A stretch of 64,000 nucleotides of DNA from contig JACKHF010000001.1 of the NCBI GenBank assembly GCA_020639155.1, positions 1,612,001 through 1,676,000 on the forward strand. Direction: 5' to 3'. Position numbers and translations under genes: made by a program. The DNA comes from Phycisphaeraceae bacterium (GTDB lineage: Bacteria > Planctomycetota > Phycisphaerae > Phycisphaerales > UBA1924). Shown here piece by piece: positions 27,601 to 35,608 of this stretch. Below the pieces are notes generated by a model that ran no database searches, was not told the DNA's origin, and worked only from the letters and a program-made list of their open reading frames with translations. The stretch's first letter is position 1, and every line of letters starts with the position of its first letter.

Positions 27601-28733
27601 TTCAGGACCATGGGATCGGTTGTGTCGGTCGTCGCGTCGAACGGGAGGAGTTCGAAGTGTGCGCAGTACGCTTTGTACCACGCGGTTAGATCGCCAGCGA
27701 ACGACGCATCATCGAACTTTGGCAGTTTCTTCGCATTATCGATCTTTACTCGAACGACTGGCGCGTGGTTCGCGCCGAACGTCACTTCCGCGTTGCATCG
27801 CTCGCCGATCGAGACGGTGTTGTTGAGTGCTTCGATGCCTGCTTCGCCGTAGGTGTCGTTGTTGTATTCGCTTGCGCCGAAGATGTCCCACATCTCATCG
27901 GGAGACTTGACGTAGAGCTCCTCGGGATAGTGGAACCGATTCGGATCCTGCTTCGTCTTGCCCATCGAGATGCAGATGAGCGTGTCGTGGGCATCGTGGT
28001 CGGTTGATCTGAGAAAGTGCGCGTCGTTGTCGCACACAAGCGGGATGTTGCACTCACGCGCGAGCCTGATAGTGTGCGGATTGATCGAGTTCTGCTCGTT
28101 GATGTGGTGCTGGAGCTCGCAGAAGAATCGCGGCCCAGTGCCTTCATCTACGAACAGATCGCGATGCCATGTAGCGCTCTCGACAGCGAGTTCCCACTTT
28201 CCATTGTCCGCGCGTGATTCATCACCGCCCGCGTTTTCGACGGATCGCTGGTACGCGAGCAGATGCTCGCCGATCTCGCTGCCGAGGTGACCATTGATTG
28301 CAATCAATCCTGAATGATGTTGTGCGAGAAGTTCGCGATCGATGCGTGGTTTGTAGTAGAACCCCGTGAGATACGCTTGCGAGCACAGGTAGAGCAGGTT
28401 CTCCCATCCCGTCTGGTTCTCAGCAAGTAGCACAAGGTGATATCCGCCGTCGGAAATGCCGGTGTGCGTGCGATCGCTGCGCGGCCGGCCCGGGGCGCAG
28501 ACGTATGCCTCGACACCGAGGATCGGCTTGATGCCCTCGGCCTTTGCCTTGGTAACGAACTGCGCTGCCGCGTGCAGATTACCGTGGTCGGTGATCGCGA
28601 CCGAGTTCATACCGAGTTCTTTGACCCGCTTGACGAGCTTGTCGATGCGGTTGCCACCGTCGAGCAGCGAGTACTCGGAGTGCAGGTGCAGGTGGACAAA
28701 CGAGCGTGGTTGTGTGTCGGATTCGGTCGGCAT
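24633..28733 (-). CDS. dnaE: DNA polymerase III alpha subunit DnaE
   Basis: A 1366-residue replicative polymerase. It has the N-terminal PHP domain (HLHSEYSLLDGGN, then AITDHGNLHAA), a palm with the catalytic Asp motif YPDIDIDLCQDGRGN near residue 510, and fingers with QEQVMQIVHELGG. A helix-hairpin-helix follows (IKGAGEKAIEAIVTDR), then an OB fold near 1170-1220 (VTFEDGCSTCECVVFSDAY). There is no intein and no exonuclease domain, so it is DnaE type, not PolC. It is longer than the E. coli enzyme by about 200 residues, partly from inserts in the PHP and tail regions. A consensus-like promoter (TTGGCG, 17 bp, TATGCT) lies about 27 nt upstream. Confidence 0.97.
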   Translation of the reverse strand: MPTESDTQPRSFVHLHLHSEYSLLDGGNRIDKLVKRVKELGMNSVAITDHGNLHAAAQFVTKAKAEGIKPILGVEAYVCAPGRPRSDRTHTGISDGGYHLVLLAENQTGWENLLYLCSQAYLTGFYYKPRIDRELLAQHHSGLIAINGHLGSEIGEHLLAYQRSVENAGGDESRADNGKWELAVESATWHRDLFVDEGTGPRFFCELQHHINEQNSINPHTIRLARECNIPLVCDNDAHFLRSTDHDAHDTLICISMGKTKQDPNRFHYPEELYVKSPDEMWDIFGASEYNNDTYGEAGIEALNNTVSIGERCNAEVTFGANHAPVVRVKIDNAKKLPKFDDASFAGDLTAWYKAYCAHFELLPFDATTDTTDPMVLKDECDKALRLLAEAGMVWRYGTDILNHKHDLIQGEDAADTARAKLADENDITGFDTWARLNRELKILADKLISAYFLIVWDFVNWGRQKGIPSLARGSGVGTMVGYVLGLSNACPVRYSLLFERFTDPDRAEYPDIDIDLCQDGRGNVIEYVRQKYGHVAQIITFGTLKARAAIRDVARVLEISLPVADRVAKLIPEQLNITLDGAIEQEPDFAAVARGESNAITKLNADLRPEDHVDGRTIRQLIDNARVMEGQARHASVHAAGVIVATRPLHEIVPLYKQSGAAEHEIVTQWDGPTCEKVGLLKMDFLGLRTLSVIEQAKRNIRETLPEDAIFAAVGRTRDDNGPDPLDLDRLTYDDPHVFSVFQRGDTTGVFQFESGGMRRLLVEMKPDRLEDLIAANALFRPGPMDLIPDYNARKHEQQDVPQVHEIVDRFTNETYGIMVYQEQVMQIVHELGGIPLRAAYSLIKAISKKKEAIINAERPKFVEGAQKQGLEKKRAEDLFELILKFAGYGFNKSHSTGYAIVAYQTAYLKTYFPAQYMAAFLTYESQAQRVADWMPYLEDTRKTRSIDPATGTIIRTGIDVKPPDVNKSGPGFTVVYDSDETPSASSGHIRFGMQAIKGAGEKAIEAIVTDRNERGPFTSLFDFCERVPQMSVNKSTIESLIKCGAFDSVHTREDRAAMIATLPRAISAGQSLAADKASGQGGLFGGGEESQDPTVTETPLDAVTPWTEKESLEKEKDTIGFFVSSHPLEQWKPWIRALSTSRTDELDGKGQGARVLLAGSCQSIRTLVIRKGQSAGQKMAIVTFEDGCSTCECVVFSDAYVRYEHLLKEDELVFFLGDIDLSRGGPQLIVDRVLTLDMMPLERATSIDILFGSDTGSVDMRAMEQVHAGLKANAIDSVANPVEDDPFTPCSVRVFVSIPQRERPVPIEMAKGWRVRPTPELAKTLHDLLGEGNYRFAGRLMAKPEREGRRFQKNIPVKGKVSSA

Positions 28734-28759
28734 TGGTGTGTCTCAACGGGTCGAGAGAC

Positions 28760-28788
28760 AGCATATCCAAACACCGAACGAACGCCAA
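28760..28788 (-). promoter_or_regulatory. Sigma-70-type promoter of dnaE
   Basis: The minus strand reads TTGGCG, 17-bp spacer, TATGCT, with the TG at spacing compatible with an extended -10. The predicted start lies about 20 nt before the ATG at 28733. In contrast to the leaderless candidates, this gene would have a short leader. Confidence 0.6.
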
Positions 28789-28833
28789 GTTTTTCAACGG
28801 AATCCGTCTTAACTGCCTTGTATTGGCAGCTTC

Positions 28834-30507
28834 TCAACAATCAGAAGTTTCTCTCGCGATCTGTAATGCTTGCTGCTCTGCTCGTGTGAGTGTCCGCACA
28901 ATATGGTGGGAAAGGGTTGTTCTGCTTGCTGCAAGTGCTGCTGCTGTCTGCGGTAACGAGCCCGCCCACCCATACCGATCGCGCAGCAGCGTTGCGCGCT
29001 CGTCGCTCAACCCCTTTCGTTCTGCTGGTTTGAGATCGACAACCATGCGAACACGAGGATCAGGCTCAAGCCACGCCTGCCACGGGCAGATCGATCGCGT
29101 CCAGTCGTTGATAGACGTGCCGGTGGACAGTGCTCGCTGGGCTTTGGACGCGTCGGCAGCGGGGATGCGCTGGGTCCACTCCTTTGCAAGACGTGTGATC
29201 GCGAGTCCGATCGGTGCTGCGAGTCTGCCGCCACGCGATGGATTGTGCGTTGCGACTGCGTGTGCCACCGTGTGGATGACCTGCAATGTCATCGGTTTCA
29301 GAAGAGAGACGGGGAGTGACACGATGTTCTGCTCAAACTGCTGATCGAGTGTTGCAAGCGCCAGCCCGAGTTCCATCGAAACCAGCAATGCGCGGACGCG
29401 TGCGATAGCTCTGAGCAATGTCTCGGCTTCATCGACTGACTCAGCCTTGGGTCTGGTTGTGCTGAGAGAAGCGATGACTCCGGTTGCGCTGATCATCAAC
29501 TGGGTATGGAGTGTTGTGACCGTTTTCTCGTTGGATGCCTTTGGCGGGTCGGTTGCGCGTGCTTGCGCAAGCAGAAGTGCAAGATCGGTCGATGGCGCGC
29601 TTCCAAGCCCCGGGAGCGACACATGTGCAAGATTGGCAGCAGCATCAGGTTTTTTTTTCGCATCCAGATGGAGATCAACTGTCTTCAGCCGCTCAGCGCG
29701 CTCGACGAGGATTAGCCGATGGATACTTGTTGATGTGCGTCTGAAATGGGCTGCGATGTTGCGCACCGGGATGCCCATTGACCAGGCGCGATACGCGATC
29801 TGCCTGCGCCGATCGGGAGAATGCCAACCGTTCTGAAATATCGCGTTCTCGGTTTCCTCATTGCGAAGCAGAAGCTGTCTGATGCCCTCGTGGCTTCTCT
29901 TGAGTTCCTCGGCGATCGACTTTGCAGCTGTGTTGAGCGATACTCCATGAGACGCATGCAATTGCTTTGCTTTCTCAAAGATCTCGGTCCTGCAGTTGTC
30001 ATTAAACCGAGAGAACGCCTTCGCATCTGTGAGCAGCGATGCGTGCTGCTGTTCGAATCGATCCACAACCGAAGGCAGGAACATGAGGACGGATCTGTCC
30101 TTCTCGTCGAGCACGCGGCGTGCGGTCAACCCCTTGCGCCGCAGGCGCTCGATCGTTTTTCGCGAGACGTTCCATCGCGACGCAAGTTCATCAAGCCCGA
30201 TCGGAGAAGGTGATACATCGTCGCAACGGATCTTCGCTGCTTTGCTCAGATGTTCGCACAATGCGCTCAGATCGTGCAGCACATCTGCACCAAGGCAGTT
30301 GCGGATCTCGCCCGAGTGGTGCTCGGGTCTGTACCCGGTGACCTTGAAGATGAGCCACTCGTCCGGATATTCGCGATCGTCCTCGATGTCGGGCGCGAGG
30401 GCTTCCGCGTTTGCAAGCTGACGCATCAATGTCGCTCGTGGCGCGAACCGGAGCTCCTTCACCAGTTCGGCGAGCACTGGCGTGCGGATTGTCGGGAGCG
30501 GTGGCAT
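28834..30507 (-). CDS. Large multi-HTH protein with sigma-70 region-4-like C-terminus
   Basis: The ATG at 30507 lies 15 bp after the mqnA stop and gives 557 residues. A helix-turn-helix of excisionase/MerR style lies at about 115-165 (LDELASRWNVSRKTIERLRRKGL). A second helical region has KAKQLHASHGVSLNTAAKSIAEEL, and a third HTH-like block is AYRAWSMGIPVRNIAAHFRRTSTSIHRLI. The last 50 residues (RATLLRDRYGWAGSLPQTAAALAASRTTLSHHIVRTLTRAE) resemble sigma-70 region 4. There is no recognisable region 2 with the -10 binding residues. I read it as a divergent sigma factor or a transcription regulator related to one. Neighbour: mqnA, probably in one transcript. The function call is tentative. Confidence 0.6.
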   Translation of the reverse strand: MPPLPTIRTPVLAELVKELRFAPRATLMRQLANAEALAPDIEDDREYPDEWLIFKVTGYRPEHHSGEIRNCLGADVLHDLSALCEHLSKAAKIRCDDVSPSPIGLDELASRWNVSRKTIERLRRKGLTARRVLDEKDRSVLMFLPSVVDRFEQQHASLLTDAKAFSRFNDNCRTEIFEKAKQLHASHGVSLNTAAKSIAEELKRSHEGIRQLLLRNEETENAIFQNGWHSPDRRRQIAYRAWSMGIPVRNIAAHFRRTSTSIHRLILVERAERLKTVDLHLDAKKKPDAAANLAHVSLPGLGSAPSTDLALLLAQARATDPPKASNEKTVTTLHTQLMISATGVIASLSTTRPKAESVDEAETLLRAIARVRALLVSMELGLALATLDQQFEQNIVSLPVSLLKPMTLQVIHTVAHAVATHNPSRGGRLAAPIGLAITRLAKEWTQRIPAADASKAQRALSTGTSINDWTRSICPWQAWLEPDPRVRMVVDLKPAERKGLSDERATLLRDRYGWAGSLPQTAAALAASRTTLSHHIVRTLTRAEQQALQIARETSDC

Positions 30508-30521
30508 ACGCGCAGATCGTA

Positions 30522-31412
30522 TCAGGACACGACACACATCGATCGGATCTTCGCTGCATCGACCCAGCACAGTGACTGGTCGGCTGAGCGATCAACAAGC
30601 CCGCGCGCGTGTGCCTTCTCGATGAACAATCGGGCAGCTTCTTGCTCCCTGTTTCCGACGCTGTACCGAAGCATGCGCCCGAGATAGTTTCGTGCCAGCT
30701 CGATATCCCAGCCGAATGAGTGTGCGTGTTGCTGGGCAACCCAGTCGAGTCGGGTGGTGTTATGCCTGCGTTGCCGATCAAGCAGTGCGCACGCGCTGAG
30801 TATTGCGGGATCATCTGTTCGGTCACGTGGGCACATCCACGTTGCGTAGACAAACGAGAGCCCGGTCAGGTTCTTCCATGTCTCGCCGAGGTCGAGCTGG
30901 TGGATGTATCTTCCTTCGGGCAGGTGTGCGCACACAACCTTGTCGCCGATGAGCAGCAAGGATTCCGGCCAGAGCGATGCCGATACGCGATCTGCATCGC
31001 CATCGTGCTCGATGCCTTCGCGCGCGTCGTACGGAACAATGATGGGGGAGATGGCGTGGAGTTCATTCAGCAGCACGCGCGCGAGCGCGACGGATGTGTG
31101 GCTTTCCACATCGGCGTGCAGTGTTGTGATTTGATCGATCGGGACATCGGAGAACAGACGCACTGTCATCGTGGGACCATCAGACCCGATCATGCCGACG
31201 GGGAGCTGCGCCATTGGTGTCGGCAGACGTGCCGCATCAATGACAGACACCAGACCGAGGTCCGCTTCGCCCGATGCAACCATTGCGCCAATGCGTGATG
31301 GTGTTGTAGCGACCAGTTCGATCATCTCTGTGTTATGAGCGAACACGTCCAATCCCTCGATAAGCGGGAGTGTGTTGAGATACCGAACGCACGCGATCCG
31401 GACGGGTGTCAT
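30522..31412 (-). CDS. mqnA: Chorismate dehydratase MqnA (futalosine menaquinone pathway)
   Basis: The ATG at 31412 has GGGAGG 8 nt upstream and begins MTPVRIACVRYLNTLPL, the usual MqnA start, giving 296 residues. MqnA dehydrates chorismate to 3-[(1-carboxyvinyl)oxy]benzoate, the first step of the futalosine route to menaquinone. Family features are VRYLNTLPLIEGL, GEADLGLVSVIDAARL, and the later AYGKxW-like region replaced here by FGWDIELARNYLGRMLRYSVG. It belongs to the periplasmic-binding-protein fold but has no signal peptide, consistent with a cytoplasmic enzyme. Other futalosine genes are not in the window. Confidence 0.85.
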   Translation of the reverse strand: MTPVRIACVRYLNTLPLIEGLDVFAHNTEMIELVATTPSRIGAMVASGEADLGLVSVIDAARLPTPMAQLPVGMIGSDGPTMTVRLFSDVPIDQITTLHADVESHTSVALARVLLNELHAISPIIVPYDAREGIEHDGDADRVSASLWPESLLLIGDKVVCAHLPEGRYIHQLDLGETWKNLTGLSFVYATWMCPRDRTDDPAILSACALLDRQRRHNTTRLDWVAQQHAHSFGWDIELARNYLGRMLRYSVGNREQEAARLFIEKAHARGLVDRSADQSLCWVDAAKIRSMCVVS

Positions 31413-31540
31413 GCCGTCATCCTCCCAATAGGCTCTGCCAGCACGTGTCATACGCTGTCGAGAATGCCCGGTTCATCTGCAATCTGACCAAAATACAAGG
31501 GGTTGATCCCCAGAGCAGCGTAGGCATTCGGCCACCGTGA

Positions 31541-31555
31541 TACCCTGTGTCCATG
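31541..31555 (+). promoter_or_regulatory. Candidate extended -10 abutting the start codon (31553 gene)
   Basis: TGA-TACCCT, 6 nt, ATG. No Shine-Dalgarno is visible. An in-frame GTG at 31547 overlaps this box, which favours the ATG. Confidence 0.45.
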
Positions 31556-32200
31556 CCACACGCTGGAGCACTGGTCATCATTGGTGGAGGCGGGCACGCA
31601 GTTGTCGTGCTGGAAGCTGCAAAGCTGAACGCTGTACGCGTCTTCGGGTTCTATGACGATGACCCAACTGCACCACTGAATCATGGCGAGCTTTCTGCTA
31701 GTTGGCTCGGGACGATGCACGATGTTGCCTCCGCTGCGGGGCAGAGCTACATCCTCGGTGTCGGTGATATTGCACTGCGACAAACGCTGATGCGCCAGCT
31801 CGATCGAATTTCTATTATGCCGACGACGATTATTCATCCGTCTGCGCAGGTAGCGCATTCCGCGATCATTGAGCCCGGTGTGTACGTTGGACCACAATGC
31901 GTTGTCCACGCACGTGCACGCGTTGACGCCCACGCGATTATCAACTCCGGCGCAATCATCGAGCATGATTGCGAGATCGGCGTGAATACTCACATTGGAC
32001 CGCGTGCGTGCATCGGAGGCGGTGTGCATGTAGGTGACAACACGCTCATTGGGCTTGGTGCATCGATCATTCCCGGCATATCAGTTGGATCGGATTGCAC
32101 GATCGGTGCCGGGGCGGTTGTAATTCGCGATGTGCCTGTTGGATCGACCGTGGTTGGTGTTCCCGCAAAGCCGATCCACCATTCGCAGCCGATTGATTGA
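31553..32200 (+). CDS. NeuD/PglD-type left-handed beta-helix acyltransferase
   Basis: A 215-residue protein. The N-terminal Rossmann-like part (GALVIIGGGGHAVVVLEAAKL and FYDDDP) is typical of NeuD/PglD sugar acetyltransferases, which bind the nucleotide-sugar. The C-terminal half has hexapeptide repeats ([LIV]-G-x-x-x-x): VAHSAIIEPGVYVGPQCVVHARARV, then IGPRACIGGGVHVGDNTLIGLGASIIPG. The catalytic His is probably in IEHDCEIG. Likely role: O- or N-acetylation of a sugar for a glycan or surface polymer. It stands alone, with no glycosyltransferase beside it, so the substrate is unknown. Confidence 0.88.
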   Translation: MPHAGALVIIGGGGHAVVVLEAAKLNAVRVFGFYDDDPTAPLNHGELSASWLGTMHDVASAAGQSYILGVGDIALRQTLMRQLDRISIMPTTIIHPSAQVAHSAIIEPGVYVGPQCVVHARARVDAHAIINSGAIIEHDCEIGVNTHIGPRACIGGGVHVGDNTLIGLGASIIPGISVGSDCTIGAGAVVIRDVPVGSTVVGVPAKPIHHSQPID

Positions 32201-32365
32201 GCATTTTTCTCACATTGTGCGGTTTTTCAGCGACATTTGCATAGCGATCGTGATCCCGGGGATATATTGCGCTGGGCTGATGCGCTCTGTCGGAGCCTGC
32301 AACACCAAACAACCGATAGATGATGGGGCAGATCGGGCACGTGCCCTTCGAAACGGGAGGAACTC

Positions 32366-33718
32366 ATGAACCACAGATCAGTTGTCAGCATGCTTTCGGT
32401 TGGTGTTCTGCTTGGATGTGCCGGGACAGCGTGCGCACAGAACAGTCTGTTCAACTTCAATGTTAACGCGACAAACATGTCCGGTCTGATGCTCAATGCG
32501 GGCGGCTCATCCATGCCCGATCTGATCGAGGACCTCATCGACACGCAAGGACAGTTCAGCTCGTTTGCGGGTGTGCCGTTCAGCGCAGGGCTGACATACG
32601 CTGGCGTGCAGAACGCTGCGGTATTCACACTCAACGGGTCCGCAACACAGGCAACGCTCACGTTCCCCATTCTTGGTGCGGGGGCGCCAGTGCGCACATT
32701 TGATGCAACCAACGGCGACCTGAGCGATCAACTCCAGGATTACTTTTTAAAAGATGCGCCGTCTGACATTGAGGATTTTCTACAAGCAGTAGCGCGCGAG
32801 TCTGTGCTCGCAGTGACCGATGGCAACCCCAGTTCAACCACTGCGCGCATGGCGCGTTTCGCGTACGACCGATTCGGCATGTGGGCGGATGTTCCGTGGG
32901 CGCAGGCGCCGAACCCCGTCGAGATCGAGAATATCCCGCAGCAGAACCCGGGAACAAACCCGCGCCCCGCGGGGGCGGATCCGCTCGCGGTTGTTGTTGT
33001 CGACGAGCGTCACAACTTCGGCACGCGTTCCCGGTTCCGGTTTGATGTATCGGGCGGCGTGATCGACACCGACACAGCAGACGGTGGCACAGCGAGCTTT
33101 GATCCGTCGTTCGAGTATCGGTTCAATGAAAACGTGGGACTGATCATCGGCACACCCCTCGCATACCATCGTGTCGAGGGCGCGAACGTGTTTAACTTTG
33201 GTGTCCATCTCGGGCTGCCGATTGCGCTTGCACGCCCGGAGAACGGCAAGGGGATCTCGTGGCAGGTCACGCCGTCGGTGCTCGCTGCGGGTTCGGCATC
33301 CTACGACTTTGCAGCCGGTGCGCTGCTGACGGGGTATGGGATCACGAATCTCGTAACCTATTCGTCTGGCAATGAGGCTGGCGACTGGGGTGCGAGCATC
33401 ATCGCACATTACTCCGGATACAACTCCCAGAAGATCTCGTACGACGACTACGAGTTTGATTCAGGCGTTGATCAGCAGATCTTCCGTGCTGGCGGACGAG
33501 TGACATACAACGCGACAAGCCAGTGGATGTTCTACGGCGGCGCCGCGTACACCGACTTCATCGAGGATGCAGCGATCGACAACTACATCTCGCCCGAGGG
33601 TGGTGTTGCGATTCGCGGTGAGGGCGGCAACTTCAACCTGCGATTTGGATATCAGGGCGACCTGGGCGACGGGTACACATCGCATCAGTTGCGATTCGTT
33701 GCCGACTGGCGGTACTGA
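32366..33718 (+). CDS. Secreted beta-barrel-type outer-membrane protein
   Basis: The ATG at 32366 has GGGAGG 7 nt upstream; a signal peptide (MNHRSVVSMLSVGVLLGCAG) ends near CAQ, for 450 residues. The middle (about residues 80-210) is mixed and contains helical IEDFLQAVARESVLAVTDGN, and the C-terminal 220 residues are strings of alternating strands ending in the aromatic RFVADWRY, as expected for a barrel. The function is unknown. About 62 C-terminal residues are repeated at 35421-35608 as a fragment. A -10-like TATATT lies near 32262. A strong terminator follows. Confidence 0.8.
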   Translation: MNHRSVVSMLSVGVLLGCAGTACAQNSLFNFNVNATNMSGLMLNAGGSSMPDLIEDLIDTQGQFSSFAGVPFSAGLTYAGVQNAAVFTLNGSATQATLTFPILGAGAPVRTFDATNGDLSDQLQDYFLKDAPSDIEDFLQAVARESVLAVTDGNPSSTTARMARFAYDRFGMWADVPWAQAPNPVEIENIPQQNPGTNPRPAGADPLAVVVVDERHNFGTRSRFRFDVSGGVIDTDTADGGTASFDPSFEYRFNENVGLIIGTPLAYHRVEGANVFNFGVHLGLPIALARPENGKGISWQVTPSVLAAGSASYDFAAGALLTGYGITNLVTYSSGNEAGDWGASIIAHYSGYNSQKISYDDYEFDSGVDQQIFRAGGRVTYNATSQWMFYGGAAYTDFIEDAAIDNYISPEGGVAIRGEGGNFNLRFGYQGDLGDGYTSHQLRFVADWRY

Positions 33719-33750
33719 TCTCACTTTGACTTGTTGCACACGTATCAACG

Positions 33751-33778
33751 CCCAGAGATTGCAATCCCTGGGTTTTTT
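33751..33778 (+). terminator. Rho-independent terminator after the OMP gene
   Basis: CCCAG-A-GATTGCAATC-C-CTGGG forms a long near-perfect stem followed by TTTTTT, 32 bp after the OMP stop. It is not present after the duplicated fragment at 35608. Confidence 0.85.
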
Positions 33779-35273
33779 ATTGCTTTGAGGTGAACGTGTT
33801 GAGACGTTTGCGGGCTTTGCGAAACGCAGCACCTATCGCGCACACGATTGCGCACATCACGATCGAGATTGTTCCGATCGAAGCGATCGCTGGCCTCCAT
33901 TCGATCTCAGGCGAAACATTTGTATTCGATCCATCAGCGGATCGGCCGATGGCGACCTTCCATGTGTCTGGAATCCCCGGTGATGTCCATTCGGGTTCCT
34001 GATCGACAAGCCACGCGCATCGCAGGAACGGGAACGGAAATCCCGACGATCGCATGACCATAACGTTGTGACCAGAGCGATCACTGAGTGCATATTCAGC
34101 ATCCCAGATAGATTGCCACTGGGATGTCGTAAGCGGTGATGTTCTGACTGGTTGGTCATGGTATTGATTGTAATAGTTAAACCTAAACTTATCAGGTCGG
34201 ATTTGGATCGGAGACTGGTATTCTATATGGGTTGAATGAGAAATGCAGTACCACGATCCAGCCCATCCCCGCTCGATAGACCACACCATTTCGTCGTCAG
34301 GCGCTCGATACATATGGTCCTTTGCAACCTGCCAGAGGTAGTAGCTGGGTCTTGATTGTTGCGAGTGGATGGCAAATGCGATAATCTGGATTAACACGCT
34401 GCACGCAATACTTCCTGCAATGGTGAGTCCAAGGTACGCGCAGGACTTTGGCATAAATGCGCTCTGAACCGACTCAAGGAGTGATCTTGTGTTTCTGATC
34501 TGTGTTGCAGTGCCACACTCCGGGCACTGTGTCATTGCGTGGTCAAGTTTGTACCCGCACGAGATGCACTTTTCTTTGCGCATCCTCATGCGTCGCAGGA
34601 TCAATCGTTTCAACTTTCTCAGTGTCCAGAAGATCGTTGTGATAGCAAGCGAAGTAGCCGCAATAGATCCAATAGCATGAATCCATTTGATCTCCGGGAT
34701 AATGAAGTTCTGCTTGGTTGTAGAGGGCTGCTTTGATGTTGATGTTCCGATCCAGAGCATCCACGAGTCCGGGAGTGTCTTTGTGTTCCAGTCGGGCTCA
34801 TCATCCACAAGCCACGCACATCGCAGAAACGGGAACGGAAATCCGGATTCACGGATGAGAACGTCGGATGTCGTATCCGCGTCCACATCTTCTTCGATGG
34901 CATCCCAGATACCCTGTTTGAGTTTGTCGAGTCTTCGGATATCAATCGGTGGGGTGTCAACTTGCTTGATTGCGTACTCAGTGTCATCTGTTCCATAGGC
35001 TTCCATTGAACGGTAAGCGCCATCGCCAAAATAAATGAACCCATCTGCCCACAGCGCAGGGCCGGAGATGCAGTACGTCGCGCCGAGCAGGTTCCGCTTC
35101 TGCGACCACGCGATCTTGTTGTCCGCTGATCGATGGGTCATGTACTCCGTTGACTGCCACAGCATGTAGTCGGGCTGCCAGTTGTGCGAGTGCGCAAGAT
35201 AAATTCCCATCTGCACAGCGATCGCAGCAGCGACATACAGAACGATACGAGAAATGTGTCTCAGATACTTCAT
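33777..35273 (-). CDS. Zinc-ribbon membrane protein with two internal repeats
   Basis: A 498-residue protein made of two related units. Unit 1 (about 1-265) begins MKYLRHISRIVLYVAAAIAV with a membrane helix, an extracytoplasmic block containing YMLWQSTEYMTHRSADNKIAWSQ and SGFPFPFLRCAWLVDDEPDW, a second helix, and a zinc ribbon CISCGYKLDHAMTQCPECG. Unit 2 (about 275-498) repeats helix, YYLWQVAKDHMYRAPDDEMVWS, SGFPFPFLRCAWLVDQEPEW and helix, but ends without a ribbon. This looks like a tandem internal duplication. The single-unit paralogue at 35523 sits next door. The function is unknown. The gene converges on the OMP terminator. Confidence 0.78.
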   Translation of the reverse strand: MKYLRHISRIVLYVAAAIAVQMGIYLAHSHNWQPDYMLWQSTEYMTHRSADNKIAWSQKRNLLGATYCISGPALWADGFIYFGDGAYRSMEAYGTDDTEYAIKQVDTPPIDIRRLDKLKQGIWDAIEEDVDADTTSDVLIRESGFPFPFLRCAWLVDDEPDWNTKTLPDSWMLWIGTSTSKQPSTTKQNFIIPEIKWIHAIGSIAATSLAITTIFWTLRKLKRLILRRMRMRKEKCISCGYKLDHAMTQCPECGTATQIRNTRSLLESVQSAFMPKSCAYLGLTIAGSIACSVLIQIIAFAIHSQQSRPSYYLWQVAKDHMYRAPDDEMVWSIERGWAGSWYCISHSTHIEYQSPIQIRPDKFRFNYYNQYHDQPVRTSPLTTSQWQSIWDAEYALSDRSGHNVMVMRSSGFPFPFLRCAWLVDQEPEWTSPGIPDTWKVAIGRSADGSNTNVSPEIEWRPAIASIGTISIVMCAIVCAIGAAFRKARKRLNTFTSKQ

Positions 35274-35418
35274 CCGTTACGAGATCCAGATGAGTATCAG
35301 AAGCATGGGAAGTATTCGTGTTCCCACAATACTGAGGGCTCTCTACTAACACAAAGCTGTTCGAGCGGGTTTCCAGCCCGCCTGAGATTATATAGAAGTA
35401 CGGGCAGGATGCCTGTGC
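35271..35418. repeat. Direct repeat R1 (copy 1), about 148 bp
   Basis: From the start codon of the 33777 gene outward, this stretch matches 36419-36566 with only scattered differences. It includes GAGATCCAGATGAGTATCAG, ACACAAAGCTGTTCGAGCGG and the palindromic element at its right end. It marks the end of a tandem duplication unit of about 1148 bp. Confidence 0.85.
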
Positions 35419-35419
35419 G
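35363..35419. repeat. Dispersed bipartite palindromic (REP-like) element, copy 1
   Basis: The first palindrome is AGCGGGTTTCCAGCCCGC, followed by TGAGATTA and a second, decayed one, CGGGCAGGATGCCTGTG. Copies 2 and 3 at 36512 and 40138 have intact second palindromes. Confidence 0.6.
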
Positions 35420-35420
35420 T

Positions 35421-35608
35421 TCTATGTCGGCGCTGCGTACGCCGATCTCACTAAGTGCGCTGCGATCGACAACTACATCTCGCCCGAGGGCGGTGTTGCG
35501 ATTCGCGGCGAGGGCGGCAACTTCAACCTGCGCTTCGGATATCAGGGTGACCTCGGCGACGGGTACACATCGCACCAGTTGCGATTCGTTGCCGACTGGC
35601 GGTACTAA
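35421..35608 (+). pseudogene. Duplicated 3' fragment of the OMP gene
   Basis: Reads in frame FYVGAAYADLTKCAAIDNY and on to the stop at 35608, matching the last about 62 residues of the OMP at 32366-33718 and ending in the same FVADWRY. DNA identity is high over about 187 bp, with most differences at third positions. It has no start, signal or ribosome site and begins right after the REP-like element, so I call it a remnant of tandem duplication, not a gene. It lies antisense to the 3' end of the gene at 35523. Confidence 0.85.
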
